Of a stretch of DNA of 64,000 nt, positions 10,547 through 20,647 are shown piece by piece. The notes beneath the pieces were generated by a model that saw only the letters and a program-made list of their open reading frames with translations, was not told the origin of the DNA and ran no database searches. Position 1 is the first letter of the stretch, and each line of letters opens with the position of its first letter. Made by a program: the position numbers and the translations under genes. This DNA is from Gaiellasilicea sp963789355 (GTDB taxonomy: Bacteria; Actinomycetota; Thermoleophilia; Gaiellales; Gaiellaceae). The stretch spans positions 1 to 64,000 of the forward strand of contig CAWBKK010000002.1 in the NCBI GenBank assembly GCA_963789355.1, given 5' to 3'.

Positions 10547-11139
10547 GGCTCCGCCGCGCTGGCGCCGACGGCGTGATTTTCCGGCTCAACGGAGATAACG
10601 ATGCTCGTCGGCCAGGCCGACCTCGACCTCCCGGTCTTCGATACCACCCGCATCGACGCAGAGGCGGCGATCGACTTCGCGACCGGCGCCAGCTCGTGAC
10701 GCAACGTCCGGGCCCCGTCGAGCGGCTGGTTGCCGGTGCTTTAGGGGTCCGCGGCGAGGGCGTCGCCGCCGAGACCTCGAGCGTCGGCCCGACGGCGCGT
10801 CGGCGGACGAGCTGTGGCTGCGGAGCCCGCCCTACCACCTCGTGGCCCACCGCCAGAAGCGCCTGCGCCGGCGCATCGACCGGACGAGCATCGCCGAGTT
10901 CGATCATCCGCGGCCCTGGTGGCGCACGATGATGCCAGCTAGTGCAGAGGCGCATACAGGGAGATTCAGGCGTCAGCGAGAGCGTAAGAGGGCCCTTCCG
11001 CGATGCACATGGCCAAAGTCGGGTGGGTCCAGCGGGCGTACGAATCCTCTGAACGCGTCTGTGCCCTAGGGCGCACCAACCGCACAAACTCGCTTTCGGC
11101 GGCCATCGCTACTACCGTACCCACACAGAGCTGCGTAAC
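10547..11139. other. Stretch without assignable gene between LuxR remnant and IS
   Basis: About 590 bases with no recognisable gene. A 32-codon frame at 10,601-10,699 has GGAG ten bases upstream but no family. A plus-strand segment near 10,800-10,935 reads ELWLRSPPYHLVAHRQKRLR without a start codon. These may be pieces of one decayed gene. I see no RNA gene or terminator. Confidence 0.35.
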
Positions 11140-11720
11140 AGCCCGTTGACGAAGTCGGGCTTGGCTGATTCGTTGCGGCCGTGACGGTGCGGGGGCGGGC
11201 ATGGCGCTGGGGCGGCAGAAGGAGCGGCAGGCGGACCTGATGGTCGGCTGGGCGGAGCTGCCGCGCTCGCCGGGGCATGCCTTCTACGATCGTCTGCAGG
11301 CGGTCCTGGTCGAGGCCGGGTTCGACGGTTTCGCCGAGACGCAGTGCGCGCCCTACTACGCCACCGGCAGGGCCGGCCGTCGCTGCCGCCGGGCCGCTAC
11401 TTCCGCATGCACCTGGTCGGCTACTTCGAGGGGATCGACAGCGAGCGCGGGCTGGAGTGGCGCTGCGCCGACAGCCTGTCGCTGCGCGAGTTCCTGCGGC
11501 TGGGCACGACCGAGCCGGTGCCCGACCATTCCTGGCTGAGCCGGACCCGCTCGCGGCTGCCGCTGGAGGTGCACGAGGCGGTCTTCACCTGGGTGCTGCA
11601 GCGGCTGGCCGAGCACGGGCTGATCAAGGGCGACCGGATCGGCGTCGACGCCTCGACGATCGAGGCCAATGCGGCGCTGCGCTCGATCGTCCGCCGCGAC
11701 ACCGGCGAGGACTACCGAGA
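11140..11720 (+). mobile_element. Truncated IS1182-like insertion sequence
   Basis: Left part of an insertion sequence. A subterminal inverted repeat AGCCCG (11,140-11,145) and CGGGCT (11,156-11,161) lies before the transposase start at 11,201, and the right end is absent. The transposase reading stops matching at 11,720, where sequence of a different character begins. The left boundary is estimated, because I cannot identify the exact terminal repeat or target duplication. Confidence 0.5.
11201..11720 (+). CDS. IS1182-family (DUF772) transposase, 3'-truncated and frameshifted
   Basis: The start ATG gives MALGRQKERQADLMVGWAEL and SPGHAFYDRLQAVLVEAGFD. One indel near 11,365 moves to GRPSLPPGRYFRMHLVGYFE, GLEWRCADSLSLREFLRL, VPDHSWLSRTRSRLP and KGDRIGVDASTIEANAALRS. 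These are the N-terminal DUF772 domain and the first catalytic Asp (GVDAST) of a DDE transposase. The match ends at DTGEDYR, where family members continue with about 250 more residues carrying the remaining acidic residues. It cannot be active as it stands. The loss coincides with the change of genome style, so it marks the join. Confidence 0.8.
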
Positions 11721-11724
11721 CGGC
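11716..11724. other. Probable chimeric junction between two genomes
   Basis: Left of this point the sequence is a transposase and indel-ridden proteobacterial-type genes. Right of it, on the minus strand, is the 5' end of an actinobacterial-type gene coupled to a DUF4242 gene. Both genes are cut at the same place, with no target duplication or IS end. The exact base is uncertain by a few positions. Confidence 0.7.
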
Positions 11725-11793
11725 CGCGATCGCGACGCCGACGGCCACCAGCAGCGGGAGGATGAGCCCGCCGGCGAGCACCCCCCGCTTCAT
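11716..11793 (-). CDS. Truncated signal-peptide or membrane protein, N-terminus only
   Basis: The start ATG at 11,793 overlaps the TGA of the DUF4242 gene (ATGA), showing translational coupling. The visible residues are MKRGVLAGGLILPLLVAVGV followed by AIAAVS, a signal peptide or first membrane helix. The frame then runs into antisense transposase at the junction, so the rest of the gene is lost. Function is unknown. It would be the third gene of the LuxR-DUF4242 unit. Confidence 0.55.
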
Positions 11794-12083
11794 GACGCGT
11801 GCGCCGGCACGGGATCCGGCCGGACGAGAACGGTGTCGGCGACACGGATGATCTCGTCGACGGGAAGGCCAGCGGCGGCCGCGTGGGCGCGGATCGCCTC
11901 GGGGCTCGAGGCCTGGTAGATGCAGACGGTGCCGACGCCGCTCCCCTCCTCGAGCACGTAGCTTCGGATCCAGCGGATGTCGTCGGACATCTTCTCGCCC
12001 TCGGCGGTCGAACGTGCCGCCGCTTCACCGAGCTCTTCGCCGCTGCGCCAGCCGCTGCGCCGGAGGATGACGTACGTGTCCAA
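11790..12083 (-). CDS. DUF4242 / SCO4226-family nickel-binding-like protein
   Basis: 97-residue protein of the DUF4242 family, a ferredoxin-like alpha/beta fold. The Streptomyces SCO4226 member binds nickel. Diagnostic segments are MSDDIRWIRSYVLEEG, GTVCIYQASSPEAIRAHA and AAGLPVDEIIRVADTVL. The start is TTG at 12,083 (TTG GAC ACG TAC), with AAAGGAG eight bases upstream; no ATG fits. It lies 30 bases downstream of the LuxR-type regulator on the same strand and overlaps the truncated gene below it. DUF4242 genes are commonly found next to such regulators. The physiological role is not known. Confidence 0.8.
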   Translation of the reverse strand: MDTYVILRRSGWRSGEELGEAAARSTAEGEKMSDDIRWIRSYVLEEGSGVGTVCIYQASSPEAIRAHAAAAGLPVDEIIRVADTVLVRPDPVPAHAS

Positions 12084-12113
12084 AGCGGACTCCTTTCGTT
12101 GACTGCTCGGACG

Positions 12114-14640
12114 CTACGAACGGGCCGGCGGCGCCACATCGGCGGGACCGCCCATGTTGGCCTCGTCCGCTACCGATATTTCGCGGAAGCGCGCGGCCGC
12201 CTCGCCTCGCGTCCTCGCTCGTAGCTTGCGCAGCACCGAGGCCACGTGGTGGTCGATCGTGCGGTGCGAGAGCACCAGGCGCTCGGCGATCTCCCGGTTC
12301 TGCAGCCCCTCGGCGACGAGAGCGAGCACCTCGAGCTCGCGCGAAGTCAGGCCCGCCGGATTGGCGCGCGTCGCCTCGCGCGGCCCACGCAGGCCGAGCC
12401 GGCGGCGGAGATCCGCAGCGAGCGGCCGCGCGCCGAGGCGCTCGAGCTCGTCGAGCGCGGCCTCATCCTCGCCATCCGCCAGCGTCCGCGCCGCCTCGTA
12501 CGAGCACAGGCGCCCGCGCCACGCAGCCACAGCCTCCTGGCGTTCGCCCGTCGAACTGCAGGCGGTACGGCTCGGCGATCCACTCGGGCGCGTCGTCGAG
12601 CGCTCCGGCCCTCCACTGCCAGTATGCGAGCTCGCCCGCGTACCAGAGGTGCCGCTTCTCGAGCGCGAGGTCGTACACCGCGCGCGCCTCCTCGACTGCC
12701 CGGTCGATGTCGCCCATGAGCCAGGCCGCCTCGGCCCTTGCGCCGTGAATGTGCCCGAGGCGCTGGAGGTGACCCCCCGGCTGCGCGATCGCAAGTGCCT
12801 CGTCCAGCTCGTCGAACGCGCCCGGGTCGCCGCGGCGTGCGCGGAGCCGGCCGAGAGCGATCCGCGAGCTGATCGAGCTGATCGGATCGACAGCGCCGCG
12901 GAGGACGTCTGCCGCGAGACGCGCCCCCTCGTCCCAGCGCCCGCGGTAGACGTGGACGAGCGCGAGCCATGACCTGGGATAGACGGGCCAGAGCTCACGC
13001 GACTCCGCGAACTCGATGCACTCGTGCAGGTATCGCTCCGCACGCTCGAGCTCCATCATCTCGGCGAGCCCGGTGCCGAGCATGTTCAGCGCGGACATGA
13101 CGAAGACCTCGTTGCCCTCCTCGTGCGCGACCTCGAGGCTCTGGTGGAGCACCGCGATGCCCTTCTCGATCTCCCCGGCCATGAGCAGCGACGTCCCGAC
13201 CATGTTGCGGCCGTAGGCCTCGATCTCCCTGTCGCCCGCCTCGATCGCCGCCGCGACGGCCTTCTCACCCCACACGACGCCCTCGGCGTTGTCGCGGTTC
13301 AGCATCCGCGCGTACGCCTGCACCGCGTAGGCCCAAGCGAGCTCGCGGCCGGGCGGAAGGGACTCGAGCACTTCGATCGCCTCGCGGCTCGCCGCCTCCC
13401 CCTCCTGGTTCCGGCCGAGCCGGGAGAACGCGTTCGTCAGCCGCGAGAGCGTCTCGCCCACGCGGAGCCGGTCGTCCAGCTCTCGATAGAGCGTGAGCGC
13501 CCCGAGCCGCGCCTCGACGGATTCCTGGTAGAGGCCGGTCAGGAGCGCCTCCTCGGCGTACCGGTCGAGGAGCCGCGCGCGCTCGGCACGGTCGAGCCCC
13601 GCCGCGAACCGGAGCGCCCGCGCGTACTGCGCAGCCGCCTCGCGGTGCGAGCTCGCCGCCGAGGCCGAGGCGGCCGCCTCCGGGGCGTAGCGGAGCACCG
13701 CTTCCGCGTCGTCGGCCTGCTCGGCGTGATGCGCGAGCCGTGAGAGGTCGCCGCGCTCAGCAAGGGCGGCGAGCAGGGCCCGGTGCAACGCGCGTCGCCG
13801 GTGCGGAGGCAGCGAATCCTCGATCGCCAGCCGCGCCAGCTCGTGTCGGAACGCGATGCCGTCGCGGTCCGCCCGAATCACTCCTGACTCCAGGCACGCC
13901 TCGAGGTGCTCGATCTCCCGCCGCACGACGCGCTCGAGCAGCCAGAGCTCCGCGCGCAGGGGAACGACGGCGATCGCCTCGATCAGGCGCTTCGCCGGCT
14001 CGTCCAGGAGCGCGACCCGCGCGAGGACCGCGTCCCGAACGGTCTCCGGGAGCTCGTCGCCGCCGGCGGCCAGCACCTCCGTGGCGAAGAACGCGTTCCC
14101 CTGGGTGAGCCGGTGAATCGCATCGCCGTCGGCGGCGTACGGTTCGGCGAGCGTCCGGACGGCACCGAGTGTCAACCGCGGGACTGCGAGCCGCACCACT
14201 CCCCGAGCAGAGGCGAGCTCGCCGAGGACGACTCGGAGCGGATGGTCACCAGCGACCTCGTCGTCGCGGTAGGTGGCGACGACGAACGCGCCGCTCCCCT
14301 CGATCCGGCGGCCGAGGACGCGAAGCACGTCGAGCGAGGCCGCGTCTGCCCAGTGGACGTCCTCGATGAGCACGGGCACGCGCAGCTCCAACGCGGCGGC
14401 CGCGACACGCCGCGGATCCTCCGGCTGCAGGCCGAGGTCGAGGAAGGGCCCGAGCGGCGCCGGCGCAGCGAGGTTCTCACACGAGCCGCGCACCACGTCG
14501 CGCGCTCGCTCCGCGAATGCCCGCACCAGCGAGGTCTTGCCGACTCCCGCCTCGCCGCCGACGAACACGAGGCGGCCGCCATCCTCACGCAGTTCCTCCA
14601 GGCGGGCGAGCAGGCCCTCGCGCTCGAGCAGCTCGGACAC
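12114..14640 (-). CDS. Large ATPase/TPR LuxR-family (LAL-type) transcriptional regulator, one frameshift
   Basis: About 842 codons. The N-terminal AAA/STAND ATPase has Walker A FVGGEAGVGKTSLV (about residues 27-40) and Walker B VLIEDVHWAD. A long TPR-like helical region follows, and a C-terminal GerE helix-turn-helix (LTSRELEVLALVAEGLQ, RLVLSHRTIDHHVASVLRKL). It is predicted to bind DNA and respond to a ligand or partner through the ATPase/TPR part. A one-base insertion near 12,548 (GACGGGCGAACG; GACGGCGAACG would keep frame) splits the gene between YRLQFDG and ERQEAVAAWR. The start is GTG at 14,640 with no Shine-Dalgarno but a TAGTCT hexamer seven bases upstream. It is divergent from the RNB nuclease, 24 bp away. 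Confidence 0.82.
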
Positions 14641-14647
14641 GGCTCTG

Positions 14648-14657
14648 AGACTACGCT
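14648..14657. promoter_or_regulatory. Overlapping divergent -10 boxes for leaderless genes
   Basis: The minus-strand hexamer TAGTCT (14,648-14,653) stands seven bases before the GTG at 14,640. The plus-strand TACGCT (14,652-14,657) stands seven bases before the GTG at 14,665. The two share 14,652-14,653. Neither gene has a ribosome-binding site, so both transcripts probably begin at or next to the start codon. Confidence 0.6.
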
Positions 14658-14664
14658 CCCAGCC

Positions 14665-16082
14665 GTGGCCAGACGCGTTCGCATCGTCCCACCCGACTCC
14701 GCCGCGATCGCGGCGTCGCTGGCCGAGCTCCGCGACGACCTCGACGTCTCGCTGGAATTCCCGGCGGAGGTGACCGCGGACGCAGAGAGCTCCGTGGGTT
14801 CGCCGCGGCTGCCGGACGCCGACGAGACCGGAATCCATTTCGTCACGATCGATCCGCCCGAGTCGATGGATCTCGACCAGGCGCTTCACCTCGAGCGTCG
14901 CGGCGACGGCTACCGGGTCCAGTACGCGATCGCCGACGTCGCCGCCTTCGTCGATCCCGGTGGGCCGATGGATCAGGAGGCGCACCGCCGCGGCCAGACG
15001 CTCTACGCGCCGGACGAGAACGCGCGGCTCTACCCGCCGCAGCTCTCCGAAGGCGCCGGCAGCCTGCTTCCCGGCGAGACACGCCCGGCGCTCCTCTGGA
15101 CGATGGAGCTCGACGCGAGCGGCGAGGGAGTCGAGGTCGACGTCCGGCGTGCACTGATCCAGAGCCGCGAGAAGCTCGACTACGCCGGGGTGCAGCGCTC
15201 GCTCGACGACGGAACCGCATCCGGCTCGCTGCGGCTGCTCCGCGAGGTCGGCAGCCTCCGACAGGAGCGCGAGCAGCGCCGAGGCGGGATCAACCTGACG
15301 ATTCCCGAGCAGGAGGTCGACGAGGAGCCGGACGGCTACGAGCTCTCGTTCCGGGTGCCGCTACCGGTCGAGGGCTGGAACGCGCAGATCTCGCTCCTGA
15401 CTGGGCAGGCCGCGGCGGAGCTGATGCTCGCCGCCGGGGTCGGCATCCTGCGCACGCTGCCGGAGGCGGATCCGCGTGCGGTCGACCGGTTGCGGCGAAC
15501 GGCGAAGGCGCTCGGGATCGACTGGCCGCAGGAGCTCGCGTACGCCGCGTTGATCCGCACGCTCGACGCCGCGCGCCCGGCCCACGCCGCGTTCCTCGCC
15601 GAGTCCACGGTTCTGCTCCGCGGCTCGGGCTATGCGGCTTTCGACGGGGAGATCCCGAGCGAGCCGGCACACGCGGGCGTCGGAGCGCCGTACACCCACA
15701 CGACCGCGCCGCTACGCCGCCTCGTCGACCGCTACGCCGGCGAGGTCTGCGTGGCCGCGACAGCCGGCAAGGACGTCCCCGGCTGGGCCCGCGACGCCCT
15801 GCCGCAGCTGCCGGCCACGATGGAGGCGTCGAACCGCCGCGCGCAGCAGTACGAGGCCGGAGTCATCTCGACGGTCGAGGCGGCGATTCTCGAGCGCCGC
15901 GTCGGCGAGATCTTCGCCGCCGTCGTCGTCGAGGTCGACCACGACGGCGGCGGCGGCACGGTGCAGCTCGGCGAGCCGGCCGTCGCGGGCCATTGCGAGG
16001 GCAAGCTCCCCCTCGGCGAGCACGTCCGCGTCCGCCTCGTCCTGGCGGACGTCGCGAAGCGGCAGATCCGGTTCGAGCTCGC

Positions 16083-16086
<4 letters not shown>
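14665..16086 (+). CDS. RNB-domain ribonuclease (RNase II/R family)
   Basis: 473-residue 3'-5' exoribonuclease of the RNase II/R superfamily. The catalytic RNB domain begins with the metal-binding cluster VTIDPPESMDLDQALHLERR (D63, D69, D71), followed by YAIADVAAFVDPGGPMD and, near the C-terminus, APYTHTTAPLRRLVDRYAGE with the conserved Arg residues. Unlike E. coli RNase II or R (640-810 residues) it lacks N-terminal cold-shock domains; a short S1-like tail may be present at the end. The start is GTG at 14,665 (VARRVRIVPP), leaderless. Its stop TAA overlaps the stop of the opposing dehydrogenase gene at 16,083-16,086. Confidence 0.85.
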
Positions 16087-17612
<1,526 letters not shown>

Positions 17613-17637
17613 CTCGGCCTCCTCAGGTGATCCGTCA

Positions 17638-17655
17638 AGCCTAGCGCGGTAGGAT
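17638..17655. promoter_or_regulatory. Divergent promoter region mmsA / aminotransferase
   Basis: The plus-strand TAGGAT (17,650-17,655) lies six bases before the ATG at 17,662, a leaderless arrangement. The minus-strand TAGGCT (17,638-17,643) lies 25 bases before the mmsA ATG, which has a Shine-Dalgarno. The two start codons are 49 bases apart, so a single regulator site here could control both. Confidence 0.5.
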
Positions 17656-17661
17656 CGAGGC

Positions 17662-19014
17662 ATGGCCACGATCGAGACGAATCCGCAGCTGGGCGCCCAG
17701 ATCAAGGCGGACGCGAAGGAGTTCGTCCTCCACTCCTGGTCGGTGCAGGACGCGATCGATCCGATTCCGGTCGCAGGCGCCGAGGGCCGCTACTTCTGGG
17801 ACTACGACGGGAAGCGCTACCTCGACTTCGCCTCGCAGCTCGTCAACGTCTCGATCGGCTACGGCCACCCGAAGGTCGTCGCCGCGATCAAGGAGCAGGC
17901 GGAGAAGCTGGCGACGATCGGGCCGCCGATGGCGACCGAGCCGCGCTCGACGCTCGCCCGGATGCTGGCGGACGTCACGCCCGGCAACCTGAAGATGTCG
18001 TTCTTCACGAACGGCGGCGCCGAGGCGAACGAGAACGCGATCAAGGTCGCGCGCTGGGTCACCGGCCGCCACAAGATCATCGCCCGCTACCGCAGCTACC
18101 ACGGCGCCACCGGCGGCGCGATCACGCTCACGGGCGATCCGCGCCGGTGGCACGCCGAGCCGGGGCTGCCGGGCGTCGTGCGGATGCTCGATCCCTACAC
18201 CTACCGCTGCCCGGCCGGGCATCCCGATCCCTGTCCGGTCTGCACGGGCGCGCCGCACCTGGAGGAGATCCTCCAGTACGAGGGCGCGCACACGGTCGCC
18301 GCCGTCATCCTCGAGACCGTCGTCGGCACGAACGGGATCATCGTCCCGCCCGACGGCTACCTGCAATCGATCCGCGAGACGTGCCACCGGCACGGGATCC
18401 TGCTGATCCTCGACGAGGTGATGGCCGGCTTCGGCCGCACCGGCAAGTGGTTCGCCTGCGACAACTGGGACGTCGTCCCGGACATCCTCACCGTGGCGAA
18501 GGGGATCAACTCCGGCTACGTGCCGCTCGGAGCGATGATCGTCTCGGAGCCGATCGCCGCGGAGCTGCGCGGCCGCTTCCTCGCCGGCGGGCTCACCTAC
18601 TCGGGCCATCCGCTCGCGTGCGCGTCGGCCGTCGCCTCGATCGAGGCGTTCCAGGAGGAGAGCATCGTCGAGAACTCGGCCGAGCACGGCGCGTACCTGG
18701 CCGAGGCGCTCCCGGCACTCGCGGCGAAGCACCCGTCGGTGGGCGATGTGCGCGGGCTCGGCCTCTTCTGGGGCCTCGAGCTCGTCAAGAACCGCGAGAC
18801 GAAGGAGATGCTCGTTCCCTTCAACGGCGGCGGCGAGGCTGCCGCGCCGGTCGCGCGGCTGCAGAAGGCGGCACTCGAGTCAGGCCTCTACCTGATGGCG
18901 CACTGGAACGTCGTCATGGTCTGCCCGCCGCTGACGATCACCCGCGAGGAGCTCGACGAAGGGCTCGCGATCCTCGACGACGCGCTGACGATCGCAGACG
19001 AGTACGTCGTCTAG
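17662..19014 (+). CDS. Class III PLP-dependent omega-aminotransferase
   Basis: 450-residue aminotransferase. Key segments are FFTNGGAEANENAIKVAR (phosphate and PLP binding), the Cys-containing loop YRCPAGHPDPCPVC (182-194), LLILDEVMAGFGRTGKW with the PLP-ring Asp, and the Schiff-base lysine K280 in LTVAKGINSGYVPLGAM. The loop and sequence resemble taurine/beta-alanine:pyruvate and 4-aminobutyrate aminotransferases. Paired head-to-head with mmsA, the likely job is transamination of beta-alanine or 3-aminoisobutyrate to the semialdehyde that mmsA oxidises. The exact substrate cannot be fixed from sequence. Leaderless ATG start. Its stop overlaps the stop of the convergent marR gene. Confidence 0.85.
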   Translation: MATIETNPQLGAQIKADAKEFVLHSWSVQDAIDPIPVAGAEGRYFWDYDGKRYLDFASQLVNVSIGYGHPKVVAAIKEQAEKLATIGPPMATEPRSTLARMLADVTPGNLKMSFFTNGGAEANENAIKVARWVTGRHKIIARYRSYHGATGGAITLTGDPRRWHAEPGLPGVVRMLDPYTYRCPAGHPDPCPVCTGAPHLEEILQYEGAHTVAAVILETVVGTNGIIVPPDGYLQSIRETCHRHGILLILDEVMAGFGRTGKWFACDNWDVVPDILTVAKGINSGYVPLGAMIVSEPIAAELRGRFLAGGLTYSGHPLACASAVASIEAFQEESIVENSAEHGAYLAEALPALAAKHPSVGDVRGLGLFWGLELVKNRETKEMLVPFNGGGEAAAPVARLQKAALESGLYLMAHWNVVMVCPPLTITREELDEGLAILDDALTIADEYVV

Positions 19015-19481
19015 CCCGTGCAGGAGCCCGGGCCGACGCCGGGGAGCTTGCCGAGGAGCTCGGAGAGCTGCTCGACCTCGTCCTCGCTGAGCGTGTCGCG
19101 GAAGAGGCCGCGCAGCCGCTCCGCGTGGCTGGCGCCGACACACTCGAGCGTCTCGTTCCCGTCGTCCGTCAGGCGCGCCCAGGTCACGCGCGCGTCGTCC
19201 TCGCAATGAACGTTCTCGACGAGCCCGGCTTCCTCCAACCCTTCGAGCAGGCGCGTGACACCTGAGGGCGTCAGCATCAGCCGCTCGACGAGATCGACGC
19301 GCCGGAGTCGCTGCTCGTCCGCCCGGGCGAGATGCATCAGCGCCTCGAAGTCGTTGATCGTCAGCCCTCGCGGACGGAGGACCTCAGCGTCGAGCTCCCT
19401 CCGCAGCACGGTGTGAGCCCGCATCAGACGGGCGAAAGCGGCAAGCTCAACTGCTTGCGGACGCAATACTTGACGACTCAA
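19011..19481 (-). CDS. MarR-family transcriptional regulator
   Basis: 156-residue winged-helix repressor type. The core reads LRPRGLTINDFEALMHLARA, RVDLVERLMLTPSGVTRLLE (recognition helix) and the wing NVHCEDDARVTWARLTDDGN, followed by the dimerisation helix. The start is TTG at 19,481 with GAGGAAA upstream; no ATG fits the N-terminus. The C-terminal helix is EDEVEQLSELLGKLPG. It is divergent from the yceI-like gene, and its first codons overlap the -35 to -10 region of that gene, so repression of yceI and itself is a reasonable inference. Confidence 0.82.
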   Translation of the reverse strand: MSRQVLRPQAVELAAFARLMRAHTVLRRELDAEVLRPRGLTINDFEALMHLARADEQRLRRVDLVERLMLTPSGVTRLLEGLEEAGLVENVHCEDDARVTWARLTDDGNETLECVGASHAERLRGLFRDTLSEDEVEQLSELLGKLPGVGPGSCTG

Positions 19482-19498
19482 TGTTTTTCCTCTATTGT
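19470..19498 (+). promoter_or_regulatory. Sigma70-like promoter of the yceI gene with candidate MarR operator
   Basis: TTGACG (19,470-19,475), a 17-base spacer and TATTGT (19,493-19,498) make a good vegetative promoter. Within it, TTGA-CGAC-TCAA (19,470-19,481) is a small inverted repeat suited to a MarR dimer and covers the marR start codon. Confidence 0.5.
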
Positions 19499-19541
19499 TG
19501 CGGGCACAAGGAAAGTGTACACGCCGAACCAAGGGAGAGCA

Positions 19542-20075
19542 ATGAGCGCCACAGAACAGACCACAGCAATTCCGACGGGCACGTGGAAGATCGATCCCGT
19601 GCACTCCGACGTCGCCTTTGCCGTCCAGTACGCCGGCGCGGGGACGTTCCGCGGCTCGTTCGGAGAAGTCGACGCGAGCCTCGTCGACGGGACGATCGAA
19701 GGCATCGCCAAGGTCGCCAGCGTCCGCGTCGACGACCCGAACCTCGCCGGCCACCTCCAGTCGCCGGACTTCTTCGACGCCGAGCAGAACCCAGAGCTCC
19801 GCTTCACCTCGAACGCGATCGGGCGCGAGGGCGACACCGCCACGATCGAGGGCGAGCTCACGCTCCGCGGCGTCACGAAGCCGGTCACGATCACCGGCAC
19901 GGTTGCCGGGCCCACTCCCGATCTCTACGGCAACCAGCGCATCGCTTTCGACGTCGAGACGACGGTGAACCGCCGCGACTTCGGGATCGACTGGAATCAG
20001 GACCTTCCGACCGGCGTTCCCGCCCTCGACAACGACGTCAAGATCACCGCCAACCTCGCGCTGGTGCAGGCGTAG
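19542..20075 (+). CDS. YceI-family polyisoprenoid-binding-like protein
   Basis: 177-residue YceI domain protein: lipocalin-like beta-barrel that binds isoprenoid chains in studied members. Signature segments are GTWKIDPVHSDVAFAVQYAG, VRVDDPNLAGHLQSPDFFDA, LRFTSNAI, GELTLRGVTKPVTITGTV and TTVNRRDFGIDWN. No signal peptide is seen, so it is probably cytoplasmic as in many actinobacterial members. The start is ATG 19,542 with GGGAG six bases upstream. It is followed four bases after the stop by the FMN reductase gene, and both are probably controlled by the divergent MarR regulator. MarR-YceI-oxidoreductase sets usually belong to oxidative or electrophile stress responses. Confidence 0.9.
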   Translation: MSATEQTTAIPTGTWKIDPVHSDVAFAVQYAGAGTFRGSFGEVDASLVDGTIEGIAKVASVRVDDPNLAGHLQSPDFFDAEQNPELRFTSNAIGREGDTATIEGELTLRGVTKPVTITGTVAGPTPDLYGNQRIAFDVETTVNRRDFGIDWNQDLPTGVPALDNDVKITANLALVQA

Positions 20076-20079
20076 CCCG

Positions 20080-20634
20080 ATGAGAATCCTCGCGATCAGC
20101 GGCAGCCTCCGCGCAGGCTCGCACAACACCGACCTGCTGCAGGCGGCTGCCGCCGTCGCGCCCGACGGGATCGACGTGAAGCTCTACGACGGACTCAAGG
20201 AGATTCCGCCCTACGACGCCGACGACGACTTCCCGGGCGCCCAGCCCGCTTCTGTGGAGCGCCTCAAGGAGGCGCTCGAGGAGGCGGACGCGGTCCTGAT
20301 CGCGACGCCGGAGTACAACTCGTCGATCCCGGGCGTGCTCAAGAACGCGCTCGACTGGGCCTCCCGCCCGCTCGCCGAGTCGCCGGTGCGGAACAAGCCC
20401 GTCGTCGTGCTCTCGTCCAGCACGGGCATGTTCGGCGGCGTCTGGGCGGCGGCGGAGACCCGCAAGGTGCTGGGCGCACTCGGGGCACGCACGCTCGAGG
20501 ACACCGTCGCGGTGGCAAAGGCGGACGAGCGGCTCTCGAATGGGGTCGACGCGACGTTGCTCGACGAGCTCCGCACGGTGGTCGACGCGCTGGCGGTTGC
20601 GGTCGAGGCTCGCGAAGCAGCTGTTGCGGCGTAG
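20080..20634 (+). CDS. NADPH-dependent FMN reductase family protein
   Basis: 184-residue flavodoxin-like quinone/chromate/azo reductase type. The phosphate-binding loop of FMN is SGSLRAGSHNTDLL at residues 7-20, and the second conserved block is LIATPEYNSSIPGVLKNALD with the following W. VLSSSTGMFGG lines the flavin site. It likely reduces quinones or other electrophiles with NAD(P)H. The start ATG lies four bases after the yceI stop, with no separate promoter. The convergent tetR gene ends 13 bases downstream. Confidence 0.9.
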   Translation: MRILAISGSLRAGSHNTDLLQAAAAVAPDGIDVKLYDGLKEIPPYDADDDFPGAQPASVERLKEALEEADAVLIATPEYNSSIPGVLKNALDWASRPLAESPVRNKPVVVLSSSTGMFGGVWAAAETRKVLGALGARTLEDTVAVAKADERLSNGVDATLLDELRTVVDALAVAVEAREAAVAA

Positions 20635-20647
20635 GTCGGTGCGGTAA

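Noticed and set aside
10601..10699. 32-codon frame after GGAG
   Set aside because: Too short, unrecognised and in an eroded indel-prone area.
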